Shown: positions 1-7,554 of the stretch, one piece after another | Layout: every line of letters begins with the position of its first letter | How positions within the stretch are numbered: position 1 is the first letter of the stretch | Origin: Halobacteriales archaeon QH_10_70_21 | GTDB lineage: Archaea > Halobacteriota > Halobacteria > Halobacteriales > Haloarculaceae | Direction: 5' to 3' | DNA length: 11,294 nucleotides | Assembly: GCA_003021325.1 (NCBI GenBank) | Contig: PXQM01000077.1 | Span: 1-11,294 of the forward strand | Notes under the pieces: generated by a model | What the model was told of the DNA's origin: nothing | The model's input: only the letters and a program-made list of their open reading frames with translations | The model's database searches: none | Made by a program: the position numbers and the translations under genes

Positions 1-405
1 GCCCGGGTCGCCCGCGAGTACCTCCGCTCGCGGACGGACTACCCGGAGTCGTTCGTCGAGCAGGTCTGCGACGCCGTCGAGACCCACTCCTACGAGGGCG
101 ACCTCGACGACGTGAACCTCGAGACGCGGTGTCTCATGGAGGCGGACCTGCTGGACAAGGTCGGCGCCAACGGGACGGCGCTGATGCTGCTGCGGATGGG
201 GTACGAGGCCCGGACCCACATGGACGCGAACGAGATGGTCGGTCGCGTCCTCGAGCGCGGCGAGGACGTCATCGAGCGCGCCCGTTCGGACACCGCCGAG
301 AGCATCGCCCACCAGCGTATCAAGCGGGTCCGCTGGTTCAAGGAGTGGCTCGAGGCCGAGGTCGCGGACATGGAACCCGGGTCGGCGCACGACCCAGAAC
401 GTTGA
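1..405 (+). CDS. HD-domain hydrolase, C-terminal part (5' end outside window)
   Basis: The frame is open from the left edge and shows the last 134 residues. The segment around visible residues 47-60 (EADLLDKVGANG) matches the last conserved block of HD-superfamily phosphohydrolases, where the Asp of the A-D-x-L-D-x-x-G pattern (here D49) is the fourth metal ligand. The preceding H-S-Y-E-G (29-33) fits the usual helix before it. The H...HD residues that would prove catalysis lie outside the window. The C-terminal part is helical and charged (RVRWFKEWLEAEV), as in the YedJ-like group of small HD hydrolases. These enzymes act in the cytosol, often on phosphorylated nucleotides, but the substrate cannot be predicted. 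The stop codon TGA (403-405) lies inside the left arm of the inverted repeat at 402-441, so the present C-terminus may have been set by that sequence. Confidence 0.72.
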   Translation, partial: ARVAREYLRSRTDYPESFVEQVCDAVETHSYEGDLDDVNLETRCLMEADLLDKVGANGTALMLLRMGYEARTHMDANEMVGRVLERGEDVIERARSDTAESIAHQRIKRVRWFKEWLEAEVADMEPGSAHDPER

Positions 406-441
406 CCGCCTCCCACGACTGAAATCGTGGGAGGCGGTCAA
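402..441. repeat. Perfect 17-bp inverted repeat, IS200/IS605-end-like hairpin
   Basis: The left arm TTGACCGCCTCCCACGA (402-418) and its exact complement (425-441) flank the 6-nt loop CTGAAA. The core CTCCCACGA / TCGTGGGAG with a short A-containing loop resembles the subterminal hairpins at the ends of IS200/IS605-family (TnpB/IS1341-type) elements in haloarchaea. No tnpA or tnpB is present, so this would be a solo end or a small derived element. The left arm contains the TGA stop of the HD gene, and the right arm abuts the truncated PKD coding remnant. There is no T-run after the stem in either direction. A transcription terminator is a possible alternative role but not the best match. The symmetry is directly visible; the IS assignment is from memory of the family. 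Confidence 0.8.
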
Positions 442-1241
442 AACTGGCGGGTCTACGAACAAGGAGGGTTGAGCCGGCCCTGCAGCGTCGGCGAGGACGA
501 CGGCCGAATCCTCCTCTCGAACCTCTGTACATCGGACTTCGACGCCATCAGCGCCATCCCCGAGGGGCCGGCCGGGCGGAATCAGTCGGCCAGAGAGCGG
601 GCCCGGAGCTACCGGAGCCCGTTCGGTCCCGGCGTCTACGCCGCCGAGGTGACCGTCACCGACGCCTACGGCCGGCGGGCGGAGGCAGCAAAGCGGTTCC
701 AGCTGCTCCGCGAGGACGTCGACGAGGGGCCGCCCGTCGCCCGGGCATCGGTCGAAAGCGGAGAGCCCAGCCCCAGCCCGGCGTCGCGGCGCGGACGGCC
801 GTCGGGTCGGAACTGACGTTCGACGCCTCGGGGTCGACCAGCCGCGACGACGGCATCGACCGCTACGACTGGCACGTCCAGGTGCCCGAAACCTGCGCCG
901 AGCGGGCGAACACCCCCGTGCAGGTGCGCTCCGGCGAGGACCGCTCGTCGATACGACACCGGTTCGCCTCCCCCGGGCGGTATCCCGTCCGGCTGTACGT
1001 CTACGAGCAGGTCGACGGGGTCGAACCGACCACGGCGCGGAGGATACGGGACAGGGCGACGGACCCACCGCGGAGCGTCCGGAACGGGAACGTCGTTCTC
1101 GCCCGGACCGACATCGTCGTGCGCGTCGAGGGCGATACCAGCGGCGGCAGCGGCGGCACCGGCGGAGGCCCTGACGGAGGCGACTCCCCCGAACCGATAG
1201 ACACGGCGTCTCTCGGGACGGTCGGCACTGGGTTCATGTGA
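427..1241 (+). pseudogene. PKD-repeat protein remnant, 5'-truncated and frameshifted
   Basis: Two reading frames join into one plausible protein. Frame 1 (427-816) contains the end of one PKD-like beta-sandwich (GPGVYAAEVTVTDAYGRRAEA, here 620-690) and the opening of a second (PPVARASVESGEP). Frame 3 then continues that second domain (GVAARTAVGSELTFDASGS, then DGIDRYDWHV, then HRFASPGRYPVRLYV), which is the classic PKD order. It ends in a Gly/Ser-rich tail and TGA at 1239-1241. One missing C in the C/CAG-rich stretch 766-779 would restore the frame. No ATG, RBS or signal peptide is visible; the apparent GTG at 427 lies in the right arm of the hairpin. PKD domains usually occur in secreted or cell-surface proteins, so this is the tail of such a protein, probably no longer expressed. 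The last 8 bp overlap the convergent LysE-family gene. Confidence 0.7.
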
Positions 1242-1926
1242 CGGCGGTCCGGAGCAGGGCCACAATGCCGAACCCCGTCGCCGCGTCGTGGAGGAAGTAG
1301 AGACCGAACAGGACGAGCACGGCGGCGCTGAGGCCGGCGACGACCGGCGCGGCCGTCTCGGTCCGGTTCTCTGCGGCCACGAGCGCGCCGGGGAAGCCGA
1401 CGATCCACACGAGGATGCCGCCGAACAGACCGACGAGCAGCGCCGGGTGGCCCGTCTCGACGACGACGAGTCCCGCCAGGGCGTCCGTGGCGTACGAGAG
1501 CACGTCGATCCGGCCGGGCGCCAGCAGACCGACGCCGACGGTGAGCCAGAACAGTATCTGGTAGGGGTTGGTCAGCGCCAGGACGAACGCCTTCGTGAAG
1601 CCGCGGCTGTCCGGCGCCTCGGAGGACCGGAAGCTCGCCCGGGCGCTCCTGGCGGCCCCGTAGGCGAAGTACAGCATGAGGACACCGCCGACGGCGACCA
1701 TGGAGTTGCGGAGCGTCGGGACCCGTTCGACGACGGCGACGGCGCCGAAGAACGCCAGCACGAAGAAGACGAGGTCCGCCGTCATCGCGCCGAGGCCGGC
1801 CTTGAACCCCGACTCCCACCCCCGGAGGACGGACTCCTCGGCGATGACCGCGTTCATCGGGCCCGGCGGAGCCGCCAGCGCCAGCCCGAAGACCACACCT
1901 GCCAGGAGCGTCGCCACGAGCGACAT
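1234..1926 (-). CDS. LysE/RhtB-family amino acid exporter
   Basis: This 230-residue, very hydrophobic protein has about six predicted membrane segments. Near the N-terminus it carries the family signature: PPGPMNAV (residues 20-27), then E-S-V-x-x-G-W-x-x-G-x-x-x-G-L-G-x-x-x-x-D, followed later by the L-T-N-P-Y motif before a membrane segment. Members export amino acids or related small metabolites across the cytoplasmic membrane by proton exchange; the substrate cannot be told from sequence. Length fits the family (about 200-230). I chose ATG at 1926 over GTG at 1932 because the TATA-like box at 1952-1957 is centred 28 nt upstream of that ATG, which fits a leaderless mRNA. It lies downstream of the threonine-synthase-like gene on the same strand, with a 128-nt gap and its own promoter. 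The 3' end overlaps the convergent PKD remnant by 8 bp. Confidence 0.88.
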   Translation of the reverse strand: MSLVATLLAGVVFGLALAAPPGPMNAVIAEESVLRGWESGFKAGLGAMTADLVFFVLAFFGAVAVVERVPTLRNSMVAVGGVLMLYFAYGAARSARASFRSSEAPDSRGFTKAFVLALTNPYQILFWLTVGVGLLAPGRIDVLSYATDALAGLVVVETGHPALLVGLFGGILVWIVGFPGALVAAENRTETAAPVVAGLSAAVLVLFGLYFLHDAATGFGIVALLRTAVT

Positions 1927-1951
1927 TGCCACTCGTTATCGACCGGGTCGG

Positions 1952-1957
1952 TATAAG
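1952..1957 (-). promoter_or_regulatory. TATA box for the LysE-family gene
   Basis: The minus strand reads CTTATA, flanked by GC-rich sequence. It is centred 28 nt upstream of the ATG at 1926, the spacing expected for haloarchaeal leaderless transcripts. It therefore supports independent transcription of the exporter and the ATG rather than the GTG start. Confidence 0.6.
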
Positions 1958-2028
1958 CGTGGCGTGGTGGGAATTCGTGACACGATTCCGTGCGGCTCGC
2001 TCGTCGTCGGGCCGTCTCCGCGGTCGGG

Positions 2029-2044
2029 CGACGGGCCCCCGTCG
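2029..2044 (-). terminator. Possible hairpin after the threonine-synthase-like gene
   Basis: CGACGGG and CCCGTCG face each other across two bases (effectively a 6-bp stem with a 4-nt loop), 10 nt beyond the TGA of the gene at 2055. The stem is GC-rich and no T-run follows, so a terminator role is only a possibility. Confidence 0.25.
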
Positions 2045-2054
2045 ACGCCGTGGC

Positions 2055-3233
2055 TCACACCCCCCGTCCCATCAGCCGGCTCCGGACGATGTCGGCGTCC
2101 TTGTTGCCGGCGCCGGTGTTGAGGACGACGACGGTGTCGTCGGCGTCCAGCTCGCCGGCCTCCCGGAGCTGCCAGGCGCCGGCGGTGGCGACGCCGCTGG
2201 CGACGCTGACCTCCAGGCCCTCGTGCTGGGCGACGGTGGCGGCGCTGTCGAGGGCGTCCTCGTCGTCGACGGCGACGGCGGTCCCGCCGCTGGCGGCCAC
2301 GGCCTCGACGGCCGGCAGCCCGCCGGCCGGGTCCGGTATCTCGAGGGTGCCGACGACCGTGTCGGGGACCGCCCACGGCTCGGGGTCCGCGCCCGACTCG
2401 AGGGCCTCGACGACCGGGGCGCAGCCGTCGGGCTGGGCGGCGTAGATTCGCGGCGTCCCGTCGACGACGCCGAGGGTCTCGAGTTCGCGGGCAGCCTTCC
2501 AGAGCCCGGCAGCGACCGCCCCGTGTGCGACGGGGACGACAACCGCGTCCGGGACCGTCCACGCCATCGCCTCGACGGTCTCGTAGTAGACGGGTTTGGC
2601 GCCCTCGTGGCGGAACGGCGAGTCGAAGGGCCCGGCGGGGAACCACGCCTCCGCCTCGGCGGCCGGCAGCTCCTCGCGCTCGGCCTCGTAGGTCTCGCGG
2701 GCGTCGTCGAACCGGCCCTCGACGACCCGCATGTCGCCGCCGTGGACGTTTATCATCGCCTGGTTGATGAAGTTCGCCCGGCTGGGGACGAAGACGCGGG
2801 ACAGCAGGCCGGCGCGGGCGGCGTAGGCGGCCGCCGACTGGCCGCCGTTCCCCGCGGTCGGCAGCGCGAGCGTGTCGGCCCCGCTCCGGTCGGCCGCCGC
2901 CGCGACCAGCGCGAGCCCGCGGTCGGTGACGCTGCCGGTCGGGTTGTGGCCCTCGTCCTTGATGTGGAGGGCCTCGACGCCGAGCTCGTCGGCCAGCCGC
3001 GGCGCCTCGACGAGCGGCGTCTCGCCCTCGCCGGCGCCGGACGGGACGAACGGGAACAGCTCGCGGTACGCCCAGGCACCCTCGCGCCCGGCCAGGGTCT
3101 CGCGGTCCAGCGAGCCGGCTGGAAGCTCGTACGTCGCGTCGAGTACGCCCCTGCAGGCCGGACACCTGGTCGCCACCGCCTCTGCCGTGGTCGTCCCACA
3201 GTCGGTACAGCGGAACCCCTCGAAGCTCGTCAT
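2055..3233 (-). CDS. Threonine-synthase-like fold-type II PLP protein lacking the PLP lysine
   Basis: The 392-residue protein has the threonine synthase layout. There is an N-terminal zinc ribbon (C9-x2-C12, C24-x2-C27), the block HIKDEGHNPTGSVTDRG (90-106), a glycine/asparagine loop (T126-A-G-N-G-G, 126-131), and near the C-terminus TGAGNKD (373-379), equivalent to the family's TGxGxKD. Threonine synthase converts O-phosphohomoserine to threonine in the cytosol using PLP. The Schiff-base lysine sits in PTGSFKDRG; here that place reads PTGSVTDRG, with Thr at 103 (codon ACC, 2925-2927). K92 in HIKDEG is a different conserved position. The protein may thus be a non-canonical paralogue, perhaps inactive or with altered chemistry. 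ATG at 3233 is chosen because it places the zinc ribbon at the N-terminus; the open frame runs further upstream without support. A weak AT-rich element (CTTTCC, near 3260) lies about 27 nt upstream. Confidence 0.85.
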   Translation of the reverse strand: MTSFEGFRCTDCGTTTAEAVATRCPACRGVLDATYELPAGSLDRETLAGREGAWAYRELFPFVPSGAGEGETPLVEAPRLADELGVEALHIKDEGHNPTGSVTDRGLALVAAAADRSGADTLALPTAGNGGQSAAAYAARAGLLSRVFVPSRANFINQAMINVHGGDMRVVEGRFDDARETYEAEREELPAAEAEAWFPAGPFDSPFRHEGAKPVYYETVEAMAWTVPDAVVVPVAHGAVAAGLWKAARELETLGVVDGTPRIYAAQPDGCAPVVEALESGADPEPWAVPDTVVGTLEIPDPAGGLPAVEAVAASGGTAVAVDDEDALDSAATVAQHEGLEVSVASGVATAGAWQLREAGELDADDTVVVLNTGAGNKDADIVRSRLMGRGV

Positions 3234-3410
3234 GTCCCGCGGTAGGTGCGCGCGGAGGAAAGCCCTGTCCTTCCGTCGGCAGGCGGTCGCCGGGCCGGGC
3301 CGACCTGTTGTTGGACCCACAAGAGATATTCGGCTGACCGTCGAACGGGAGGTAGAAGCGGTCCGCCGTCGGGCAACGAACCCGCCGATGGCGGGCCGGG
3401 AGACACGAAC
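3234..3410. other. Divergent intergenic region
   Basis: These 177 nt separate the divergent threonine-synthase-like gene and the Tat-exported protein gene. A small AT-rich dip (AAGAGATATT, 3321-3330) is the only promoter-like patch for the plus strand. Near the right end GGGAG (3398-3402) is an SD-like sequence for the GTG at 3411. Open frames run through it on both strands, but they lack conserved sequence and look like GC-driven shadows. Confidence 0.5.
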
Positions 3411-5378
3411 GTGACCGCTACCGACCTGACGCGACGACAGATGCTCGCCATCGCCGCCGGCGTCGGCGGCGCCGGTGCCCTCGGCGCCGTCGGCCTCGGC
3501 ACCCTCGACCGTGAGCCAGACGCGCAGGCGACCGAGATGGACGACGACGAGAGCCGCCAGCTCGCCGAGCGGTTCGCGCCGGTCTACTACTTTGACACCT
3601 ACGAGAAGTGGTTCCCGGCGGACCCCCGCCCCTACGAGCGCGAGGCGGACGGCGACCAGGTGGTCGACGGCTTCGCCGCGTTCAACGACTACACCGAGGC
3701 GTTCCGGGAGGCCGGCGGGCCGCCGAACCCGACCGTCTTCTACCGGGTCGTCGGCTACGAGGACTCGCCGCTGGCGGCGGTTCAGTACTGGTGGTACGCG
3801 GCCTTCGACCAGTTCTCGGTGAACTTCCACTGGCACGACTGGGAGCTCACCCAGGTGTTCGTCGACCGCGAGACCGGCGAACCGCAGCTGTTCATCGGGA
3901 GCGCCCACTCCCGGAAGGTGCCGAACAACGAGTTCCTCGACCCCGAGACGCGGGCGGTGCCGCGGGTGCTACCGGAGCTGGGCTCGCACTCCGGCGGGCT
4001 GTCGGTCAACGACATCTCCGACCGGTTCACCCGGGACCCGGTCGAGCAGACCATCGCCGACGTGACGAACAACGCCCTCGAGGGGGTGGCCGGCGAGGTA
4101 CCGGCCGCCTACGGCCTGCCCCGCGACGAGGGGTTCCGGCTGCCGATGGTGGTTCCCGAGCTCGGCGGCGAACCCATCTACGAGCACGAACGGCTCCCCG
4201 CAGTCGACCGGGAGGCGCTCATCGACGAGTCCCTGACCGTCCGGTCGTTCGACGAGCTCTCGGAGCCGCCGAGCGACCTCCCGGCGCGGGAGACGGGGCT
4301 CGTCTTCGCCTTCGACGAGGACGACGCCGAGGCCCAGGTCGACGTCGCCTACGAGCTGGTGCCCTCGGCCGAGCTGGAACACATCACGGCCTTCACCGGC
4401 CCGCAGCTCAGCTTCGAGTTCAGGATTCCGGAGTTTGCCGAGGACGCGGTCTCGGGCCACATCACGACGACGAAGGTGCCGTGGACCCAGCCGCGCTACG
4501 AGAACCCGGCGGCCGACATCTCCGACCCGGCCCACCGGCAGGTGCTCGCCGACCGCTACGACGCCATCGGCGAGCCGGCGCCGGTCAACCAGCTCGTGGC
4601 GGCCGTCAGGCAGGTCGACCCCGACGACGACGCTCCGGAGGACGAGGGCGTGGCGACGACCGAGCCGCCGGCCGAGTCGGCCCACAGCGAGCGCGTCGAG
4701 GTGACCGACGACGGCGGCCCCGACGTCGCGGGCGTCGACGGCGAAATCGCCGTCACCGCGGCGGCGGACGCGGTCAAGCTCGAGGTGGACGCGGATGGGA
4801 CCGACGCCGACCTCGAGCGGCTGGCCGTCGAGGACGACTTCGGCGGCCGTCTCTACGAGTCGCCGATGGACGGCCCGGACGCGGTCTACGTCCACCGCGG
4901 CGGCGCCTACACGACGGAGGTGCAGGACGCCGAGGGCGCGTTCGGCGCTTTCCGCGTCAACCCCGACCGGAGCGACGGCGACGGCGGCGGTCCGGTCCGC
5001 ATCGAGACCCCGCGGACCGGGAAGGCGTCGCTGGCGGGCTTCGTCTCGAAGATCGGCGAGGAGACGGCGGTCAGCGTCGAGGGCGTCGCGGACGTCTCGC
5101 TGGACGAGGTCGGTGACACGGTCGAGGTCGGTGGCGAGAACGCGACCGCAGCGACCGGAGCCGCCGGCGGAACGCCGGAGACCGACGGCGAGGAGGCGAC
5201 GGCGACCGAGACGGACGACGACATCATCTCGGAGAGAACGGGCCGCCAGACCGGCGGCGTCACCGGGTTGCTGCGGGCGCTGAAGGCCGTGCTGTCGGCG
5301 GCCGACCGGGCGGCCGAGCGGGCCGAGGCCGGCGAGCGCAGCAACGCCGACCAGGCGCTCGAGACCGAGAAGCTCTGA
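3411..5378 (+). CDS. Tat-exported protein with NLP/Vps62-like HxHDWE domain
   Basis: GTG at 3411 gives 655 residues beginning with a twin-arginine signal (TDLTRRQMLAIAAG, then a Gly/Ala-rich hydrophobic stretch to about residue 32). An SD-like GGGAG lies 8 nt upstream. No lipobox Cys follows, so it is probably secreted or surface-associated. The domain after the signal starts RFAPVYYFDTYEKWFPADPRPYE (about 50-72) and contains YWWY...NFHWHDWELTQVFVD (H140, H142, D143, E145), then GSAHSRK (163-169). This order resembles necrosis- and ethylene-inducing-like proteins (NLP/NPP1), whose GHRHDWE heptapeptide binds a divalent cation, and also Vps62-type domains with GDWEH. After about residue 400 comes an acidic linker, a beta-rich region with no recognised domain, a Thr/Glu/Ala-rich stretch, and a helical charged tail without anchor or sorting motif. 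No function is established; the resemblance is by motif only. It is followed 109 nt later by the FAD enzyme. Confidence 0.8.
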   Translation: MTATDLTRRQMLAIAAGVGGAGALGAVGLGTLDREPDAQATEMDDDESRQLAERFAPVYYFDTYEKWFPADPRPYEREADGDQVVDGFAAFNDYTEAFREAGGPPNPTVFYRVVGYEDSPLAAVQYWWYAAFDQFSVNFHWHDWELTQVFVDRETGEPQLFIGSAHSRKVPNNEFLDPETRAVPRVLPELGSHSGGLSVNDISDRFTRDPVEQTIADVTNNALEGVAGEVPAAYGLPRDEGFRLPMVVPELGGEPIYEHERLPAVDREALIDESLTVRSFDELSEPPSDLPARETGLVFAFDEDDAEAQVDVAYELVPSAELEHITAFTGPQLSFEFRIPEFAEDAVSGHITTTKVPWTQPRYENPAADISDPAHRQVLADRYDAIGEPAPVNQLVAAVRQVDPDDDAPEDEGVATTEPPAESAHSERVEVTDDGGPDVAGVDGEIAVTAAADAVKLEVDADGTDADLERLAVEDDFGGRLYESPMDGPDAVYVHRGGAYTTEVQDAEGAFGAFRVNPDRSDGDGGGPVRIETPRTGKASLAGFVSKIGEETAVSVEGVADVSLDEVGDTVEVGGENATAATGAAGGTPETDGEEATATETDDDIISERTGRQTGGVTGLLRALKAVLSAADRAAERAEAGERSNADQALETEKL

Positions 5379-5487
5379 CGCGGCCCGCCGGGACCGTTTC
5401 CCCCGGTGACGTCGTTCGCGTGCGGTTCTGGGGCCGCGGCGACCGCGGACGGAAACCTGTTTGACGGGGCCGCCCGAACCGCCGGGC

Positions 5488-6744
5488 ATGCACGTCGTCG
5501 TCGCCGGCGGGGGGCTCGCCGGACTGGTCGCCGCACGACACCTCGCGGCGGCCGGCGCGGAGGTCGAACTGTTCGAGAGCGAACCGCGGGTCGGTGGCCG
5601 CGTCCGGAGCCGCGTCGTCGACGGGTTCACGCTCGACCGCGGGTTCCAGGTGCTCTTCACCGCCTACCCGGCCGCCCGCCGGGAGCTCGATTTCGACGCG
5701 CTCTCGCTGCGCCGGTTCGCGCCGGGCGCGACCATCGCCGCGCCCGACCACCGCTCGACGCTGTCGGACCCGCTCGGCGACCCCGGCGCCGCCGTCCCGA
5801 CGCTGCTGAACCGCGACGTGACGCTCGGCGACAAGCTCCGGCTTTTCCGCCTCCGGCGGGAGCTCGCCGGTCGCGACGCCGACCGGCTGTTCGAGGGCAG
5901 CGAGACCTCCGTCCGGGAGTACCTGACGGACCGCGGGTTCTCGCGAGCGTTCGTCGAACGGTTCGCCGAGCCGTTCTACGGCGGCATCACGCTGGACCGC
6001 TCGCTGTCGACCTCGAGTCACGTCTTCGAGTACACGTTCAAGATGCTGACCGAGGGCGACACGGTCGTCCCCGCCGAGGGGATGGGCGCGATTCCGGCAC
6101 AGTTGCGGCGGCGCGCCGAGGCCGCGGGCGCGACCGTCGAGACCGGACGCGAGGTGACCGGCGTTGCCGCCGCCGACGGGTCGGTGACCGTCGAGACCGA
6201 CGCCGGGTCCGTCGCGGCGGACGCGGCCGTCGTCGCGACGGACCCGAAGAGCGCCGCCGAGCTCGCGGGCGTCGAGACGCCGACGGCGGCGAAGGCCTGC
6301 GTGACCGTCCACTGCTCGCTGCCGGCCCACCAGTCGCTGGACACCGGCTCCCGCATCCTGCTGAACGCGGCCGACGGGGAGCCGAACACGGTCGCGCCGA
6401 TGAGCGCCGCCGCGCCGGAGTACGCCCCCGACGGCCGGCAGCTCCTCGATGCGACGTTCCTGGGCGAGCGTGACGACGACGCGGCGCTCGGCGAGGCGGT
6501 CCGGGAGGCGCTCTCGTCGTGGTACCCCGAGAACCACTTCGGCGAACTCGAGGTGGTCGGCGTCGACCGCATCGAGTTCGCACAGTTCGCACAGCCGCCC
6601 GGCTTCCGCGACGGGTTGCCGGCGGTCGACGACCCCGACGGGCCGGTGTACCTGGCCGGCGACTACACGCGGTGGTCCGCCATCCAGGGCGCCATGGAGA
6701 GCGGCCGGCGGGCGGCCGAGGCCGTCCGTTCGGGCCACTCCTGA
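5488..6744 (+). CDS. FAD-dependent oxidoreductase, flavin amine oxidase/phytoene desaturase type
   Basis: The 418-residue protein begins with a Rossmann dinucleotide-binding fold: VVVAGGGLAGL (G7-x-G9-x2-G12), with E30 at the end of the second strand for the ribose, then the family motif RVGGRVRS (34-41). The C-terminus has the second FAD block GPVYLAGDYTRWSAIQGAMESGRRAAEAV (G391-D392 contacts the cofactor, then the S-x2-GA-x2-SG helix). This is the architecture of amine oxidases, protoporphyrinogen oxidase and carotenoid desaturases (about 420-500 residues). The substrate cannot be assigned; an isoprenoid or carotenoid role is plausible in a haloarchaeon but not shown. ATG at 5488 puts the Rossmann strand at the N-terminus; the frame is open 27 nt further up but without support. 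A weak TTTGA element (5460-5464) lies about 27 nt upstream. It ends 41 nt before the convergent phosphoesterase gene. Confidence 0.88.
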   Translation: MHVVVAGGGLAGLVAARHLAAAGAEVELFESEPRVGGRVRSRVVDGFTLDRGFQVLFTAYPAARRELDFDALSLRRFAPGATIAAPDHRSTLSDPLGDPGAAVPTLLNRDVTLGDKLRLFRLRRELAGRDADRLFEGSETSVREYLTDRGFSRAFVERFAEPFYGGITLDRSLSTSSHVFEYTFKMLTEGDTVVPAEGMGAIPAQLRRRAEAAGATVETGREVTGVAAADGSVTVETDAGSVAADAAVVATDPKSAAELAGVETPTAAKACVTVHCSLPAHQSLDTGSRILLNAADGEPNTVAPMSAAAPEYAPDGRQLLDATFLGERDDDAALGEAVREALSSWYPENHFGELEVVGVDRIEFAQFAQPPGFRDGLPAVDDPDGPVYLAGDYTRWSAIQGAMESGRRAAEAVRSGHS

Positions 6745-6785
6745 GGGGCCTACGAAGCTGCCGGAGCACCCCTCGCCGACCGGGG

Positions 6786-7484
6786 CTACAGGAGCCGGCG
6801 GAACTCCCCGAGCGGCGGGAACTCGTGGGTCCGGTCGGCGGCCTCGTCGCGGACGACCGGCCGCAGCCCGTCCGTCGCCTCGACGAGCGGCGACTGGAAG
6901 TCCGCGGCGTACATGTCGTTGACGGCGACGCCGGCCGGCAGGCGGCTGAACGCCGGCAGCATCAGCACGCCCGCCGAGCCGTACGTCTCCGGGCCGTACA
7001 GGTAACAGGACCGGCTCATCCCCTCGACCTCGAGGGTCGGGTGGTCGTGGCCGACGAGATACCAGTCGGCGTCGCTGGACGGCGGAACGTGCCCGTGGGT
7101 GACGACGACGTCCGCGTCGCCGGCCTCAAGGCGGTACTCGTCGGCGGTCGGGCCGTCCCACAGCTCCGAGAGCATGGAGTCGTGGTTGCCGGGCGTGACG
7201 GCGAGGCGGCAGTCGACCGCCGTCGCGGCGTCCCTGAGCGCGCGGACGGTCTCTGCGGTCCCCGTCGGCAGCCGGTCGAACGAGTGCAGCAGGTCGCCGG
7301 CGACGACGGCCTCGGTGGGCTCGTACCGCTCGCAGAGCGCACCGAACCGCTCGAGGAGGTCTTCGTGTTCGCCGACCCGGAACTCGACGTTCGAGGTCGC
7401 GTCCCGGCCGACGTGGAGGTCCGCACAGACCAGGGCGTCGGCCGCCGGCAGGTAGACCGCCCGGTCGCGGGGCTCGAACTCCAT
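6786..7484 (-). CDS. Archaeal metallophosphoesterase (ICC/SbcD-related)
   Basis: The 232-residue protein shows the calcineurin-like motifs in order: ADLHVG (D22, H24), AGDLLH (D64), PGNHD (N100, H101, D102), HGH (H130, H132) and GHDHP (H146, H148). All metal ligands of the two-metal site are present, so it should be an active cytosolic phosphoesterase or nuclease. The short single-domain form with THGH and GHDHP fits the archaeal ICC-like/SbcD-related group; its substrate is not known with certainty. ATG at 7484 gives the natural start just ahead of the first strand. It is divergent from the winged-helix regulator (92 nt between starts), so the two could share regulation. It is convergent with the FAD oxidoreductase gene. 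Confidence 0.9.
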   Translation of the reverse strand: MEFEPRDRAVYLPAADALVCADLHVGRDATSNVEFRVGEHEDLLERFGALCERYEPTEAVVAGDLLHSFDRLPTGTAETVRALRDAATAVDCRLAVTPGNHDSMLSELWDGPTADEYRLEAGDADVVVTHGHVPPSSDADWYLVGHDHPTLEVEGMSRSCYLYGPETYGSAGVLMLPAFSRLPAGVAVNDMYAADFQSPLVEATDGLRPVVRDEAADRTHEFPPLGEFRRLL

Positions 7485-7546
7485 GGAGGGGCCAGGGCCG
7501 CCGGGGGCAAAGCGCTGGCGCCACTCCGGCCGGCCGTTCGTCAGGG

Positions 7547-7554
7547 TTTATAAA
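7547..7554 (+). promoter_or_regulatory. TATA box, palindromic, for the winged-helix regulator
   Basis: TTTATAAA, inside the 10-bp palindrome GTTTATAAAC (7546-7555), is centred 25-26 nt upstream of ATG 7576. This is the position expected for a leaderless haloarchaeal transcript. It is the strongest TATA signal in the window. Because it is symmetrical it could in principle also serve the minus strand, where it lies 66 nt before the phosphoesterase ATG. Confidence 0.75.

Noticed and set aside
777..779. Programmed frameshifting in the PKD gene
   Set aside because: The gene lacks a start and 5' end, and no slippery heptamer or downstream structure is evident.
3246..3410. Longer N-terminus of the Tat protein starting at 3246
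   Set aside because: It would place 55 residues before the twin-arginine motif; GTG 3411 puts the signal at the N-terminus with an SD-like GGGAG upstream.
3234..3908. Upstream extension of the threonine-synthase-like frame on the minus strand to about 617 residues
   Set aside because: The extra residues are antisense to the Tat protein gene and carry no family sequence. The zinc ribbon begins right after ATG 3233.
3969..5660. Very long minus-strand frame opposite the Tat protein gene
   Set aside because: It is Arg/Leu/Val-rich with no domain, as expected for the antisense of GC-rich coding sequence.
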